This document shows positions 1 through 9,263 of a stretch of DNA of 64,000 bases, piece after piece. This DNA comes from Rhabdobacter roseus. Lineage in GTDB: Bacteria; Bacteroidota; Bacteroidia; Cytophagales; Spirosomataceae. Position 1 is the first letter of the stretch, and each line of letters starts with the position of its first letter. Position numbers and translations under genes: made by a program. Where the stretch lies: NCBI RefSeq assembly GCF_014202275.1, contig NZ_JACHGF010000003.1, positions 186,001 through 250,000 of the forward strand. The letters run 5' to 3'. Below the pieces are notes generated by a model. That model searched no databases and was not told where the DNA came from. It saw only the letters and a program-made list of their open reading frames with translations.

Positions 1-724
1 TCACCGCCGAAGCACTGGCGATGGCTTTGTCGTACTCGCCCAGGCTGATGTACACCTCGGCCAGTAGGTGCTGGGCGGCCGCCTTCACGATGCGCCCCGG
101 CTGCGTGGTCGTTTCGGGCAGCCACTGGGCCGCAAACTCCAGATCCTGCCGGGCAAAGTCGTAGACCTCCTGCCGGGACGCCCGAACAAAATCCAGCTTG
201 GGCTCTTCGTAGATCCGGTCCACAATAGGTACCCCGCCGTAGGTATTGGCCAGGCCGTTGTAAGTATAGGCCCGGAAAAAACGGGCTTCGGCGATGATCG
301 CATTTTTTTCGGCTTCGTTGGCCCACACCGCGGCGGGTCGCTGGGCGTAGTCGATCACGGCATTGGCCCGCACCAGCATGGTTCGGTAGGCCCAGTTCCA
401 GGCCGAACCGGCCAGCCCGGAGTTGGGCGTTACGGTGGCCTCGTAGTTCTTGAAAGCCTGGATGGTTTCGTCGCCAGTCGTGGCCACGTCGGTTCCCAGC
501 TGGAGGTTAAAGCCTCCCGTGGCATTGGCGCTGTTGAATTCGTCGCGGGCGGCCTGGTGAATAGCCGCGATGGCGCTTTCAAAGCCGGCTTTGTTGACCA
601 ACGCCCCTTCCGGGCTCAGAAAGGCCAGCGGGGTTTCTTCCAAAAAGGTATCTTGGCAGGCCGTCGTGAGCAGCAAAATAGCCACGCAGCCAATTAGTTT
701 ATGCAGGATTGATTTCATGTTCAT
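1..724 (-). CDS. SusD/RagB-family glycan-binding lipoprotein (3' end cut by window edge)
   Basis: This is the N-terminal part of a SusD/RagB outer-membrane lipoprotein that, with its SusC partner, captures oligosaccharides at the cell surface. Reading the minus strand from ATG at 724 (or the in-frame ATG at 718) gives a lipoprotein signal ending in LLLTTAC, with Cys followed by QDTFLEETPL, typical of the family. TPR-like helices follow, with recognisable SusD phrases such as AEARFFRAYTYNGLANTYGGVP. The frame stays open to position 1, so about half of the usual 450-550 residues are present. It starts 15 bp downstream of the SusC stop, so the two are surely one operon. Identification is firm; the ligand is unknown. 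Confidence 0.9.
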   Translation of the reverse strand, partial: MNMKSILHKLIGCVAILLLTTACQDTFLEETPLAFLSPEGALVNKAGFESAIAAIHQAARDEFNSANATGGFNLQLGTDVATTGDETIQAFKNYEATVTPNSGLAGSAWNWAYRTMLVRANAVIDYAQRPAAVWANEAEKNAIIAEARFFRAYTYNGLANTYGGVPIVDRIYEEPKLDFVRASRQEVYDFARQDLEFAAQWLPETTTQPGRIVKAAAQHLLAEVYISLGEYDKAIASASAV

Positions 725-739
725 GTCGGTTTGGTCGTA

Positions 740-3700
740 CTAAAAACTGAGATTTACTCCCACCACAAAAGAACGGAGCGTGGGAAAGCCCACCCGGTCT
801 GAGGAGCCACTCACTTCCGAAGCATACCCACTCTCGGGGTCCCAGCCGGTCCAGTTGGTAAACGTAGCCAGGTTTTTGCTGCTGACGTACACCCGCGCCG
901 AGGCCAGCTGGTATCGGCTTAGCAATTCGCTTTTGAAGGTATAAGCCAAAGACACGTCCTGAATCCGGACAAAATCCCGGCTCTCGTAAAAACCGTGGTT
1001 GAGCGGGTTGCTGTACACCAGCGACGGGCGCACGTTGGACCGGTTCTCGGCGGTCCACCAGCCTACGTCGGCCAGGTTGATAGACCGCCCGGTGAAGTTT
1101 TTGGAAGGGTCCAGGAAAAAGCTGTTGTTACGCATCCAGCCCAGCAGCGAATTCACAAATACCGACAGCGAAAACCCGCCGTAATTGAAGGTATTGGTCA
1201 CGCCCCAGCGGTACTTGGGCTGGCTTTGCCCGATGATGGTCCGGTCTTCGGCCGCCCGAACGACCCCGTCGCCGTTGAGGTCTCGCAGCCGCACAAAGCC
1301 AGGCTGGTAGCCCGCCGGGAGCTCGTCGCCCTCCTGGTAGATGCCATCCTGCACAAAATCGTAGAGCGCACCCAGCGGCTGCCCGATGAACCAGCGGTTG
1401 CCCAGGTCGTCGTCTTCGATGCCGTCGTTGTTGGCATCGTTTCCGTAGAGGCTCACGATCCGGTTGCGGTTGGTCGAAAAGACGAAGTCGCTGTTCCAGC
1501 TAAAGCGCGCCTGTTTCACATTGGCGGTATTGAGCGTGATTTCCAGGCCCTTGTTATTGGTAGCCCCTACGTTGGTCCGGATGGTAGGAAATCCCGTCAT
1601 GGCGGGCAGGGCGCGGTCCAGCAACAGATCGCGCGTATCGAGGTTATATACTTCTACGGTACCTCCTACCCTACCCTGGAAGGTACTGAAATCCAGGGCC
1701 AGGTTGGCGGCGGTGGTTTTTTCCCATTGGAGATTGGCGTTGGCCATCGTCGACGGGAAAATCCCCGTGGTGGTGTGGCCACCGTCGCCGTAGACGTAGC
1801 GCGTGGTATTCATCTGGCTCAGCGACGAGTAGGGTGAAACGGCCTGGTTGCCCACTAGGCCGTAGGAAACCCGCATTTTGAGCAGATCCAGCCAGGAAAC
1901 GTTCTGGAGAAAGGCTTCGTCGGAGGCAATCCAGGCCAGCGCCGCCGAGGGGAAAACGCCGTACTTATTGTTACGGCCAAACACCGACGTACCGTCCCGG
2001 CGGGCCGTGAGCGTGAGCAGGTAGCGCTCCATGAACCGGTAGTTGAGCCGGGCCATCGACGATACCCCCGCTTGCCGGTAGGCGTTGGACTGCGAGGTTT
2101 GGACCTGGGCCAAGGCGAGGTTGTTCCAGTTAAGTACATCGTTGAAAAAATTGCTCCCCGCCGCCTGGGTAGAGTTGAAGCTGAAGGCGTTGGCTCCGTA
2201 GAGAAGTGTTACGTCCAGGTGGTGGTTGTCGCCCAGGCGGGTGTCGTAGGTCAGGATGTTTTCCAGCACCCAGTCAAAATTCTCCTCGTTGTACTTGCTC
2301 CCGCTGCCCAGCCGGTTGAGCCCGTTTTGCTGGTAGACCGGCACAAAATTGTAGCGGTGGGCCCAGCGAAAATTCGGCGAGTAGTTCATGCGGTACCGCA
2401 GGCCCTTGAGGGGTAGTTCTACGATGGCGTATACGTTGGCAAACAGGTTGTTGTAGATTTCTTCATTCTGGTTGTTCATGGCGTCGAACAAGGGATGCAA
2501 CACCAGGTTGTCGGTTTGCGGATAAGGAATCGGGTTCGTCCGGGCTTCATCGAAGTAGAGCGTGGCAAAGGGGCTTAGCTGCCCCGCCGTAGACGTATTG
2601 GCTTCAATGCCGCTCAGGTCGCGCTGGCTAAACTGCGAGGTAATCCCTACGTTCAGCCAGGAGGTTACTTTGGAGTCGACGTTGGAGCGCAGCGTGATGC
2701 GCTTGGCTTTATCGCCGTAGATCAGCCCCCGCTCGTCGGTGTAGCCCGCCGAGAGGTAGTAGGTCGAGCGGCCCGACTTAGCCCCGATGCTCAGCTCGTA
2801 GGATTGGATCGAGGCCCGTTGCGAAATTTCGTCCCAGGGATCAATCGTACGTCCGGCGCGGTAGTTCTCGACCTCCAGATCCTGAAGGTAGCTGGGTATC
2901 TGAGTCGGATCGGCCGTCTGGCCGTTTTGGGTACGAAAATCGAGGAATTTCTGCACGTAACGTTCGGGCGTCAGGAGCTGAATCTTGTGCGAGAAGTTCT
3001 GAACGCCGTAGAAGGTATTGAAGCGGATCGTGGGTTTTTCGGTTTGGCCCTGTTTGGTCGTGACCAGGATCACGCCGTTGGCCGCCCGCGAACCGTAGAT
3101 GGCCGAAGCGCTGGCGTCCTTAAGTACCTCCACCGACTCGATGTCGTTGGGGCTAATGTCCGCCAGATTTCCGTTAAAAAACACGCCATCTACCACGATG
3201 AGCGGATCGTTGCTGGCCGTGATGGAGCGTAGCCCGCGGATGTGAATGCTCCCCCCCTGGCCGGGACGACCATTATCCGTAAACTGCACTCCGGCTACGG
3301 TACCCCGCAGGGCCTGCGTTACGTTGGTGTTGGGCAGGGTTTCGGTTCGTTTCATATCGACTTTAGCCACCGAGCCCGTCACGTTTCGTTTGGACTGCGT
3401 TCCGTACCCAACGACCACCACCTCTTCCAGCGCTTTGGTATCGGGTGCCAGGCGTACCTGCAGGGTAGTTTGGCCGCCTACTCTTACTTCCTGGGGCTGG
3501 TACCCCACAAAGCTAAAGACCAGCACGGCCTCGCCCGTAGGTACCTCGATCCGGAAACTACCATCGGTGTTGGTGGTAGTACCCCGACTGGTCCCTTTCA
3601 CCAGAATATTGACACCCGGTAGGCCTTCCTGGCTCGTGGCGTCCAGCACCCGGCCGGTCACGGAAATATCTTCGGGCGCTTGAAGTACCTCTTTCGGGGC

Positions 3701-4093
3701 AACGGACGGCTCGTTTAGAAAGGCCGTTTTGCGACGCTTCAGCATGATTTGCCCGTTGACCACCTGGTAGTCGATACTCAGCGGCTTCAGCAACCGGTCC
3801 AGCACCGAAGCCAACGGTTCGTTTTCGGCCACGATCTGAACCGGCTCCTTCACCGGAATCAGGCTTCGGCTGTACGCAAACCGTACCTTGGCCTTACTCT
3901 CTAGGGTACTTAGGGCTTGCTCAAGGGGTACCTGAGCCACCTGAATAGAGATTCGTTGGTGGAGAATATCCTGCCCCTCGCTTTCCCGGGAGTAAGCGAC
4001 GGCGGTGATAAAACCGATCAAGAGAATCTGCTGGAAGGATAATCGCATAAAAATGTACCAATACGATTTCTTGTTCTTTACAAAGAATTGCAT
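740..4093 (-). CDS. SusC/RagA-family TonB-linked outer-membrane transporter with STN domain
   Basis: This is an outer-membrane beta-barrel that imports glycan fragments using TonB energy. The first ATG gives 1117 aa. A second in-frame ATG at 4048 gives a cleaner signal peptide (MRLSFQQILLIGFITAVAYS) and may be the true start. Seen in order: an STN domain (about residues 48-118), a carboxypeptidase-regulatory-like domain (about 143-215, LPGVNILVKGTSRGT), the EEVVVVGYGTQ TonB-box-like segment and a plug domain (DPLIVVDGV, VLKDASASAIYGSRAANGVI), then the barrel ending in an aromatic F. The STN extension is known to contact FecR-type anti-sigma factors, and a FecR gene lies 202 bp upstream. This makes it a likely transducer for the neighbouring sigma factor. 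Confidence 0.95.
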   Translation of the reverse strand: MQFFVKNKKSYWYIFMRLSFQQILLIGFITAVAYSRESEGQDILHQRISIQVAQVPLEQALSTLESKAKVRFAYSRSLIPVKEPVQIVAENEPLASVLDRLLKPLSIDYQVVNGQIMLKRRKTAFLNEPSVAPKEVLQAPEDISVTGRVLDATSQEGLPGVNILVKGTSRGTTTNTDGSFRIEVPTGEAVLVFSFVGYQPQEVRVGGQTTLQVRLAPDTKALEEVVVVGYGTQSKRNVTGSVAKVDMKRTETLPNTNVTQALRGTVAGVQFTDNGRPGQGGSIHIRGLRSITASNDPLIVVDGVFFNGNLADISPNDIESVEVLKDASASAIYGSRAANGVILVTTKQGQTEKPTIRFNTFYGVQNFSHKIQLLTPERYVQKFLDFRTQNGQTADPTQIPSYLQDLEVENYRAGRTIDPWDEISQRASIQSYELSIGAKSGRSTYYLSAGYTDERGLIYGDKAKRITLRSNVDSKVTSWLNVGITSQFSQRDLSGIEANTSTAGQLSPFATLYFDEARTNPIPYPQTDNLVLHPLFDAMNNQNEEIYNNLFANVYAIVELPLKGLRYRMNYSPNFRWAHRYNFVPVYQQNGLNRLGSGSKYNEENFDWVLENILTYDTRLGDNHHLDVTLLYGANAFSFNSTQAAGSNFFNDVLNWNNLALAQVQTSQSNAYRQAGVSSMARLNYRFMERYLLTLTARRDGTSVFGRNNKYGVFPSAALAWIASDEAFLQNVSWLDLLKMRVSYGLVGNQAVSPYSSLSQMNTTRYVYGDGGHTTTGIFPSTMANANLQWEKTTAANLALDFSTFQGRVGGTVEVYNLDTRDLLLDRALPAMTGFPTIRTNVGATNNKGLEITLNTANVKQARFSWNSDFVFSTNRNRIVSLYGNDANNDGIEDDDLGNRWFIGQPLGALYDFVQDGIYQEGDELPAGYQPGFVRLRDLNGDGVVRAAEDRTIIGQSQPKYRWGVTNTFNYGGFSLSVFVNSLLGWMRNNSFFLDPSKNFTGRSINLADVGWWTAENRSNVRPSLVYSNPLNHGFYESRDFVRIQDVSLAYTFKSELLSRYQLASARVYVSSKNLATFTNWTGWDPESGYASEVSGSSDRVGFPTLRSFVVGVNLSF

Positions 4094-4174
4094 AGCTTTG
4101 GGTTTAGTAAGTTTTGATAAAAGAAGCCCTGCATCACCGCCAGGTGATGTACTTATAGCGTGGCTTCCGATCCG

Positions 4175-4201
4175 ATCAGGAGTGCCGCAATCACTCCTGA
4201 T
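4175..4201. repeat. Intergenic hairpin between FecR and SusC genes
   Basis: A perfect 10-bp inverted repeat (ATCAGGAGTG / CACTCCTGAT) with a 7-nt loop lies in the 202-bp spacer between fecR-like 4296 and susC-like 4093. A run of seven T follows on the plus strand. On the transcribed minus strand the run is A before the hairpin, so it is not a standard terminator for these genes. It could be an RNA-processing or stability element that lets FecR and SusC be expressed at different levels. A smaller CATCACC/GGTGATG repeat lies just to its left, near 4132-4149. Confidence 0.5.
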
Positions 4202-4295
4202 TTTTTTAGAAGGCTGTTTCTGGGCGCGCGTGTGTTTTTGGCATAGGCAAAGGGGTTAAGGGTTTTTCAGGTATATTTCTGGATCAGCAACCTAC

Positions 4296-5324
4296 TTACT
4301 CCGGGCACCCGGCTCCGTAGAAGGTGATGACTTCGCCTTCCATTTCGTAAGACGCCTCCACCATCTGGGTGGCCATTTCCAGGATTTCGGGTAAGCGCTG
4401 CTGATCAAACGTGGCCTTGATCCGGCAGTGCGCCAGCTGCGGGTTGTTCAGGACAATCCGTAAGCCAAATTGCTTTTCTAATTTCCGCACTACTTCTTCC
4501 AGGGTAGCATCTTCAAAGCGCAGCGACACCGGCTGCCAGGAAGCAGTTTTTTCTAAGTGATCAGGTACCTTGAGCTGGGTCAGCTGGCCGCTACTGGCAT
4601 CAAACCGCGCCTGCTCCCGCGGCAGCAACTGCACCGAACGGCTACTACCCAGGCCATCAGGCGCCGATACCGACACCTTCCCCGTCACGACCGACACCTC
4701 GTACTGTTGGGTTTGGGCGTTGGCCTGCACGTTGAAACTCGTCCCCAGTACGGTGGTCAGCACCGAGCCGCTCCGTACCCGAAACGGACGGGAAGGGTCG
4801 GGCGTCACGTCAAAGAACGCTTCGCCTTCGAGGATAATCTCCCGGGCATCGGGCGTAGGTACCCGTGCGTACTCAATACCAGCTCCCGGCTGCAACCACA
4901 CGTTGCTCCCATCCGGTAGGCTATGACGCAGCACTTTTTTCAGGTTATTTTCCACCCGAATCGTTCCGCTTACCTGCTCGGCCGGAGGGGTACTTTGCTG
5001 CTGGTGCAGCCAGTAGCGGTACCCACCCAGTACGCCCACCAGAAGTACCACGGCCGCGGCGATTTGGCGAAGCCCCAGCCATCTACGTTTCGTCTCTGAC
5101 CCGAGAGGCCTTTCGATGGTTGACGCGGCATCGGTCCGTTGATTTTCCAAAGCGGCCTTGATCTTGGCCAGGTGCGCGGGCTGGTCAAAGGTACTTTCCT
5201 CGGCGGGGTCAGTGCCCGCCTCCCACTGAAGGTACCACTCCTCTACGATGCTCCTTTCTTCGGGCGTACATGTCCCGTCCAGATAACGCGTCAGCAGTTC
5301 GTAAGAGATAGGTCCTTTTTTCAT
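4296..5324 (-). CDS. FecR-family anti-sigma factor
   Basis: This 342-aa inner-membrane anti-sigma factor would hold its ECF sigma factor inactive until the STN domain of the cognate SusC signals substrate passage. It has an N-terminal cytoplasmic part with YLDGTCTPEERSIVEEWY (about 14-31). One membrane helix (about 85-104) is followed by a periplasmic FecR domain with LPDGSNVWLQPGAGIEY and GEAFFDV. The C-terminal DUF4974 domain, SLRFEDATLEEVVRKLEKQF onward (about 268-335), resembles the STN fold. It is divergent from the sigma gene at 5459, with a 134-bp shared promoter region, and upstream of SusC/SusD on the same strand. The family call is firm; pairing with the adjacent sigma factor is inferred from position. 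Confidence 0.93.
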   Translation of the reverse strand: MKKGPISYELLTRYLDGTCTPEERSIVEEWYLQWEAGTDPAEESTFDQPAHLAKIKAALENQRTDAASTIERPLGSETKRRWLGLRQIAAAVVLLVGVLGGYRYWLHQQQSTPPAEQVSGTIRVENNLKKVLRHSLPDGSNVWLQPGAGIEYARVPTPDAREIILEGEAFFDVTPDPSRPFRVRSGSVLTTVLGTSFNVQANAQTQQYEVSVVTGKVSVSAPDGLGSSRSVQLLPREQARFDASSGQLTQLKVPDHLEKTASWQPVSLRFEDATLEEVVRKLEKQFGLRIVLNNPQLAHCRIKATFDQQRLPEILEMATQMVEASYEMEGEVITFYGAGCPE

Positions 5325-5458
5325 CCGAATGATAATATGAAGATTCCGTTAGTTCAAGCTTGCAGGAATAAGACGCAGGCCCCGCTCACTACCCTAGCGG
5401 TCATACCTTTTTTTTGAAAAAGTAGTAATATAAGGGTAACCGCTGCTTTTATTTGCGC

Positions 5459-6049
5459 ATGAACACACGATTCCAGGATACCGACGATAAAGCCTTGTGG
5501 CAAAGAATCAGCGCCGAAGAGGACGCCCTGGCTTTTGCGGAGCTACACCGGCGCTATGCCGCCAAGCTCTACGCGTTAGCGTATCGGAAACTGGGCGAGC
5601 GAACCGCCGCCGAGGACATCGTGCAGGATTTGTTTGTGTACTTCTGGACCCACCGACAGGCCATCGTGATCGAAAAAGAAGTACCGGTGTACCTTTTTAC
5701 TTCCCTGCGCAACCGGATCATTTCCAGCCTACGCAAAAAGATGGCCCCCAAAGCCGTCTCACTCGACGACCTCCCGGCCCAGTCGCTGCTGGCGCACTCG
5801 GCTAACCCGGTTCAGGATTGGATTCAGCACCAGGAACTCCAGGCCCTCTACGAGCGGGAACTAAGTACCCTACCCGAAAAAAGCCGACAGGCGTTTGAGC
5901 TCAGCCGCAGCGGCCTCACCAACCGCGAGACCGCCGAGCTGCTCCAGATCACCGAAAAAACCGTAGAATTTCACATCAGCAAGGTACTTCGTATCCTGCG
6001 CGAAAAGGTAAAGTACCTCGTGCTGCTGGGTGGTTTTTTGTCTCCTTGA
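5459..6049 (+). CDS. ECF RNA polymerase sigma factor
   Basis: This is a sigma-70 family extracytoplasmic-function factor of about 196 aa that would direct transcription of the adjacent SusC/SusD and enzyme genes. ATG at 5459 is preferred over an in-frame TTG two codons earlier. Region 2 is visible as FAELHRRYAAKLYALAYRKL followed by AEDIVQDLFVYFW. Region 4 is visible as LSTLPEKSRQAFELSRSGLTN followed by ETAELLQITEKTVEFHISKVLRI split across the recognition helix. It is divergent from the FecR gene and convergent with the FKBP-like gene ending at 6070, only 20 bp away. Paralogous to the sigma factor at 39067. Confidence 0.94.
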   Translation: MNTRFQDTDDKALWQRISAEEDALAFAELHRRYAAKLYALAYRKLGERTAAEDIVQDLFVYFWTHRQAIVIEKEVPVYLFTSLRNRIISSLRKKMAPKAVSLDDLPAQSLLAHSANPVQDWIQHQELQALYERELSTLPEKSRQAFELSRSGLTNRETAELLQITEKTVEFHISKVLRILREKVKYLVLLGGFLSP

Positions 6050-6069
6050 GTCGTTCCTTTTCCACTTTT

Positions 6070-6453
6070 CTAGCAACAACCGCTGCCGGGTATGCAGGCA
6101 TCATCCGGTGTGAACCCGTCCAGCGCCATGCCCGCCAGCAGCTCTTGCGACGTAGCCGACCGGACGCTATGGAGCCTAAGCTGACAGTGGAGTGTTTGCG
6201 CCAGGAGTTGTTCCCAAGGGGAGCGTTGGGCCGCGGAGGCTTCGTCATGAGGTACTTGATCGGGCGTTAGGGCTACCTCCACTTCGTCACCCTCCGACCG
6301 GCCGATGAGGCTGGCTTCCAGGGCGGGAAGCAGCGTACCTGCGCCCAGCACGATCCGTTCGGGCGCAAAGCCCTGGGTGGAGAAAAGTACTTCGCCCTGC
6401 GCGTTCTGCACGGTCAGGTGCAGCTCTACCATTTTTCCTAGTTTGGCTTGCAT
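6070..6453 (-). CDS. SlyD-like FKBP-type peptidyl-prolyl isomerase with Cys-rich tail
   Basis: This small protein (127 aa) has the SlyD-like FKBP half-domain: VELHLTVQNAQGEVLFST, then ERIVLGAGTLLPALEASLIG and GDEVEVALTPDQV. That order matches the beta-strand, flap and GxGxLxxxLExxLxGxxxGD pattern of the family. Such proteins catalyse prolyl isomerisation and act as chaperones. It ends in DDACIPGSGCC, three cysteines in the last eight residues, which may bind metal by analogy with the tails of SlyD proteins; this is inference. It has no signal peptide, so it is likely cytosolic. It starts 12 bp after the stop of the GH116 gene and is probably the last gene of that operon. Confidence 0.7.
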   Translation of the reverse strand: MQAKLGKMVELHLTVQNAQGEVLFSTQGFAPERIVLGAGTLLPALEASLIGRSEGDEVEVALTPDQVPHDEASAAQRSPWEQLLAQTLHCQLRLHSVRSATSQELLAGMALDGFTPDDACIPGSGCC

Positions 6454-6465
6454 GTTCTGTCACGT

Positions 6466-9168
6466 TTAAAGGGTGATTGTAAGTACCTGATTGGTTTGAA
6501 GGACCAGGCCTTCTGGCCAATGCAAACGCACGGAGGTACCTTCCTGCTGTACCTGAACGGGTACCTTCTTCCGGCCCCGCCGGGTCGTAGCCACCGTGAC
6601 CGGGCGGTCGTCGAGTAGTTCCAGACGCAGCGTACGTAAGCTCAACGTGCCGTAGCGAACTTCCAGGGTGTGGGTTTGCCCGGCGGTCGTTTTCGCTTGC
6701 GCGTAGCTACCCCAGCCCGTAGCAGCCGTAAAGGGCGCGCGGAAGTCGGCCGCCGACCAGCGGGGCGCAAAGGCCATTTCGCCCTTGGGGCCGTGGTACG
6801 CAAAGCCACAGGCCATCAGGAAAGTACCGTAACTGGCCAGGGCGCGGGCGTAGTGGTCGCTGCACTCAATCTCGTTGAAGGGATTACGCTTGGCCGCGTG
6901 GTAGCGGTCGTGGATGGAGCGGGTCAGTACCAGCGCTTCGTCCAGCAAGCCTTCGGCCATCAGGTGGGAGGCTACCTGGTGTTCAAAGCCGCTCATGCAC
7001 TCGTGAAAGTACCCCAGCTGCCAGGTTACATCCTCGCCGTAGGGCCGGGCTTCGTTTTTGGGATTGGTGTTCATGATCATGCCGCCGTCACCAGCCAGGG
7101 CGTAGGGCCGCCCGCCCTTGTGCTCGCTAATGTAGGGGCCTACGTCGGGCGTAAAATTGTACTTCCAAAGTGACCGTAGCGCCGACACGGTTTTTTCCTG
7201 GTCCAGGATGCGCCCCAGCCCTACCTGAAAGGCCCAGCTCTGCCCGTATACCTGGTCAATGTGGGAGGTATTGTAGGATCCCAGCCTTTTCCGGCCTTTC
7301 TCGGGGTCGGGCCGGTGGATGAAATACTCGCCGTTGAAGAGGTGCGTTTCCATGTTGCGGCGGCCCTTCTCGACGTAGCTGCGGCAGCGCTCGGCAAAGG
7401 CCGCGTCGCCCAAATCTTCCCCCATGGCCTGTCCGGCGCGCACAGCCGCGATGCACAAGCCCACGATCCAGGCTATTTCGCCGTCCCAGACCGCATCCAG
7501 GGTGTTTTCCAGGGGCGTATCCTGCATACCGTCCTGGTTGCGGTCGAGCTGGATGAGGTACTCCAGGGCTTTTTTTACTTTATCCCAATTGCGCCGCAAA
7601 AACTGGTCGTCGGCCGACATCTGGTGCTCACGGTAGATCCGCAGGATGGTTCCCGCCTGCCCATCCACGGCGGGCCGTTTATCGGCCTCGGCCCGGAAGG
7701 CTATTTTCCCGTCGCTTTCCGTAAAGCCCACCCCCAGATCCACCCGTTCGCGGGTGTCGCGCTCGAGCGCCGGAAAAATCCTGCCTACCCCCTGGGCGTA
7801 CTGCCACACGTGCGTGCAGGTACCGGGGCAGCAGCCTACGCCCTCCCAGGCGTAAAACCGCCCCGACGCCAGGCGGTGGCAGGTGGTCGTAGCCAGGGTA
7901 GAAAGATTCACAAACGTACGCTCCTGAAACCACCACGGCAACGTAGTGTCGTCGTACCAGGTTTGTTTCCAGCGGTGGCTCAGGCCGGCCAGTTTTTTAA
8001 AATGTTGCTGAATATACTGGGCTACTTCGCGGGCGGAGCCAAAATCATTGGCATAAAACCGGCCGGTGTCCTTGATTGGCTTGAACGAAAGGTTGGGAAA
8101 GTACCAGCTCAGCACGGCCTGCGTGTCGGCCTGCTGGCCCGGCCGGAGCCGGTAGCTCGTCCGGACGGCCCCCACGGCGGCTTCGGAGAGGTTGCGTACC
8201 GTGGGGGCTGTAGCCTTGGCCGTGAAGGAGTCGGCCGTGACGGGCAGCGCCAGGTCGGTAAGTACCTCCGCCTTACGCCCCAAAAAAGCCAGGCAGAAGT
8301 TGCCGTAGTCCGGCTGCTGGGTCAGCGCCTCCGAAGTACCCGCCTGGGTACGAGCTTCTTCCACCACGGCCCGGAAGCCCCGTGCTTCGTAGGCAGCGTT
8401 GATCCGCTGGTGGGTCGCTTCCTGGCCCGAGTACAGCGCGGCCTTGTTTTCGAGCCAGCCCAGCAGCGTCACCTGCACGGTACTCTCGGAAGTATTGGTT
8501 ACGGAAAAAGAAAAAATCGTAGCCGGTAGGCCGGAATTGGCTTCATCGAGCGGAATGAAGGGCGAGTACGCCTCCAGCCGCACCGCCACCGGCAGCGCCG
8601 GGTCGGTATAGTGGAGAGTGGCGATGGGGTAAGTCGCTTCAAAGGCAATCTCGGCCCAGTCATCGGCCCGAAACTGCCGAACGACGGATTTTCCGTCGTA
8701 GTCGAGCCGGATGGCAAAACCCTGCTCCAACGGACGAATGTCGCGGGCGGGCTCCACGTAGGCCGACCCGTCGCGCGAGCGTACTTTTTGTTGTCCGAGG
8801 TAGATTTCTTTGGGATTAATCCCCTCCTGATTTTGGTTAAAAATATCCCAGAGCCACAGCCGCCCGTCGCCGCCGAGGTACACCGTGCCGGTATGAATAC
8901 CGCCGACGGGCATGCCTATAAACTGTAGCTCGTTTTTGCTCTTGTAGTAAGTCGTGACGGCCCCGCGCTCGTACAGGGATTTCACCCAGGCCGGGTCCAG
9001 CTTTTTATCCACCGGCACCTGATCCACCCGCCAGTCTTCCGGCCGGAACGGCCCGGCCACCACCGGGAGCCGGTAGCTGAAAAGGCCCGTAGCCAGCAGT
9101 CCGGTCGTTTTCAGGAAGTCACGTCTTTTTACCCGCTGCGGGTCGGAAGCATCGGAAGTTGTATTCAT
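6466..9168 (-). CDS. GH116-family glycosidase (GBA2/beta-glucosidase type), Tat-exported
   Basis: This 900-aa protein resembles glycoside hydrolase family 116, which removes beta-linked glucose, xylose or related sugars. The N-terminus carries a twin-arginine signal (VKRRDFLKTTGLLATG). The N-terminal beta-sandwich shows GMPVGGIHTGTVYLGGDGRL, the hallmark of the GBA2 N-terminal domain. The (alpha/alpha)6 catalytic domain includes WEGVGCCPGTCTHVWQYAQ and a conserved DAVWDGEIAWIVGLCIAAVR segment. Length fits the family (about 800-950). It lies 95 bp downstream of the GH78-like gene and 12 bp upstream of the FKBP-like gene. The sugar specificity cannot be told from the sequence. Confidence 0.88.
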   Translation of the reverse strand: MNTTSDASDPQRVKRRDFLKTTGLLATGLFSYRLPVVAGPFRPEDWRVDQVPVDKKLDPAWVKSLYERGAVTTYYKSKNELQFIGMPVGGIHTGTVYLGGDGRLWLWDIFNQNQEGINPKEIYLGQQKVRSRDGSAYVEPARDIRPLEQGFAIRLDYDGKSVVRQFRADDWAEIAFEATYPIATLHYTDPALPVAVRLEAYSPFIPLDEANSGLPATIFSFSVTNTSESTVQVTLLGWLENKAALYSGQEATHQRINAAYEARGFRAVVEEARTQAGTSEALTQQPDYGNFCLAFLGRKAEVLTDLALPVTADSFTAKATAPTVRNLSEAAVGAVRTSYRLRPGQQADTQAVLSWYFPNLSFKPIKDTGRFYANDFGSAREVAQYIQQHFKKLAGLSHRWKQTWYDDTTLPWWFQERTFVNLSTLATTTCHRLASGRFYAWEGVGCCPGTCTHVWQYAQGVGRIFPALERDTRERVDLGVGFTESDGKIAFRAEADKRPAVDGQAGTILRIYREHQMSADDQFLRRNWDKVKKALEYLIQLDRNQDGMQDTPLENTLDAVWDGEIAWIVGLCIAAVRAGQAMGEDLGDAAFAERCRSYVEKGRRNMETHLFNGEYFIHRPDPEKGRKRLGSYNTSHIDQVYGQSWAFQVGLGRILDQEKTVSALRSLWKYNFTPDVGPYISEHKGGRPYALAGDGGMIMNTNPKNEARPYGEDVTWQLGYFHECMSGFEHQVASHLMAEGLLDEALVLTRSIHDRYHAAKRNPFNEIECSDHYARALASYGTFLMACGFAYHGPKGEMAFAPRWSAADFRAPFTAATGWGSYAQAKTTAGQTHTLEVRYGTLSLRTLRLELLDDRPVTVATTRRGRKKVPVQVQQEGTSVRLHWPEGLVLQTNQVLTITL

Positions 9169-9263
9169 GGAAAATGCGTTAACGCGTTTTTTATACCAAA
9201 AAAAGAAAAAACCTGGTCCAGCCAGACCGCCAAAGTACCTCTGAAAGTCCCAGGTACCCCTTC

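Noticed and set aside
7261-8529. A 422-codon plus-strand open frame antisense to GH116
   Set aside because: The translated sequence is low-complexity in character with no domain or signal peptide. The opposite strand encodes a complete GH116 protein.
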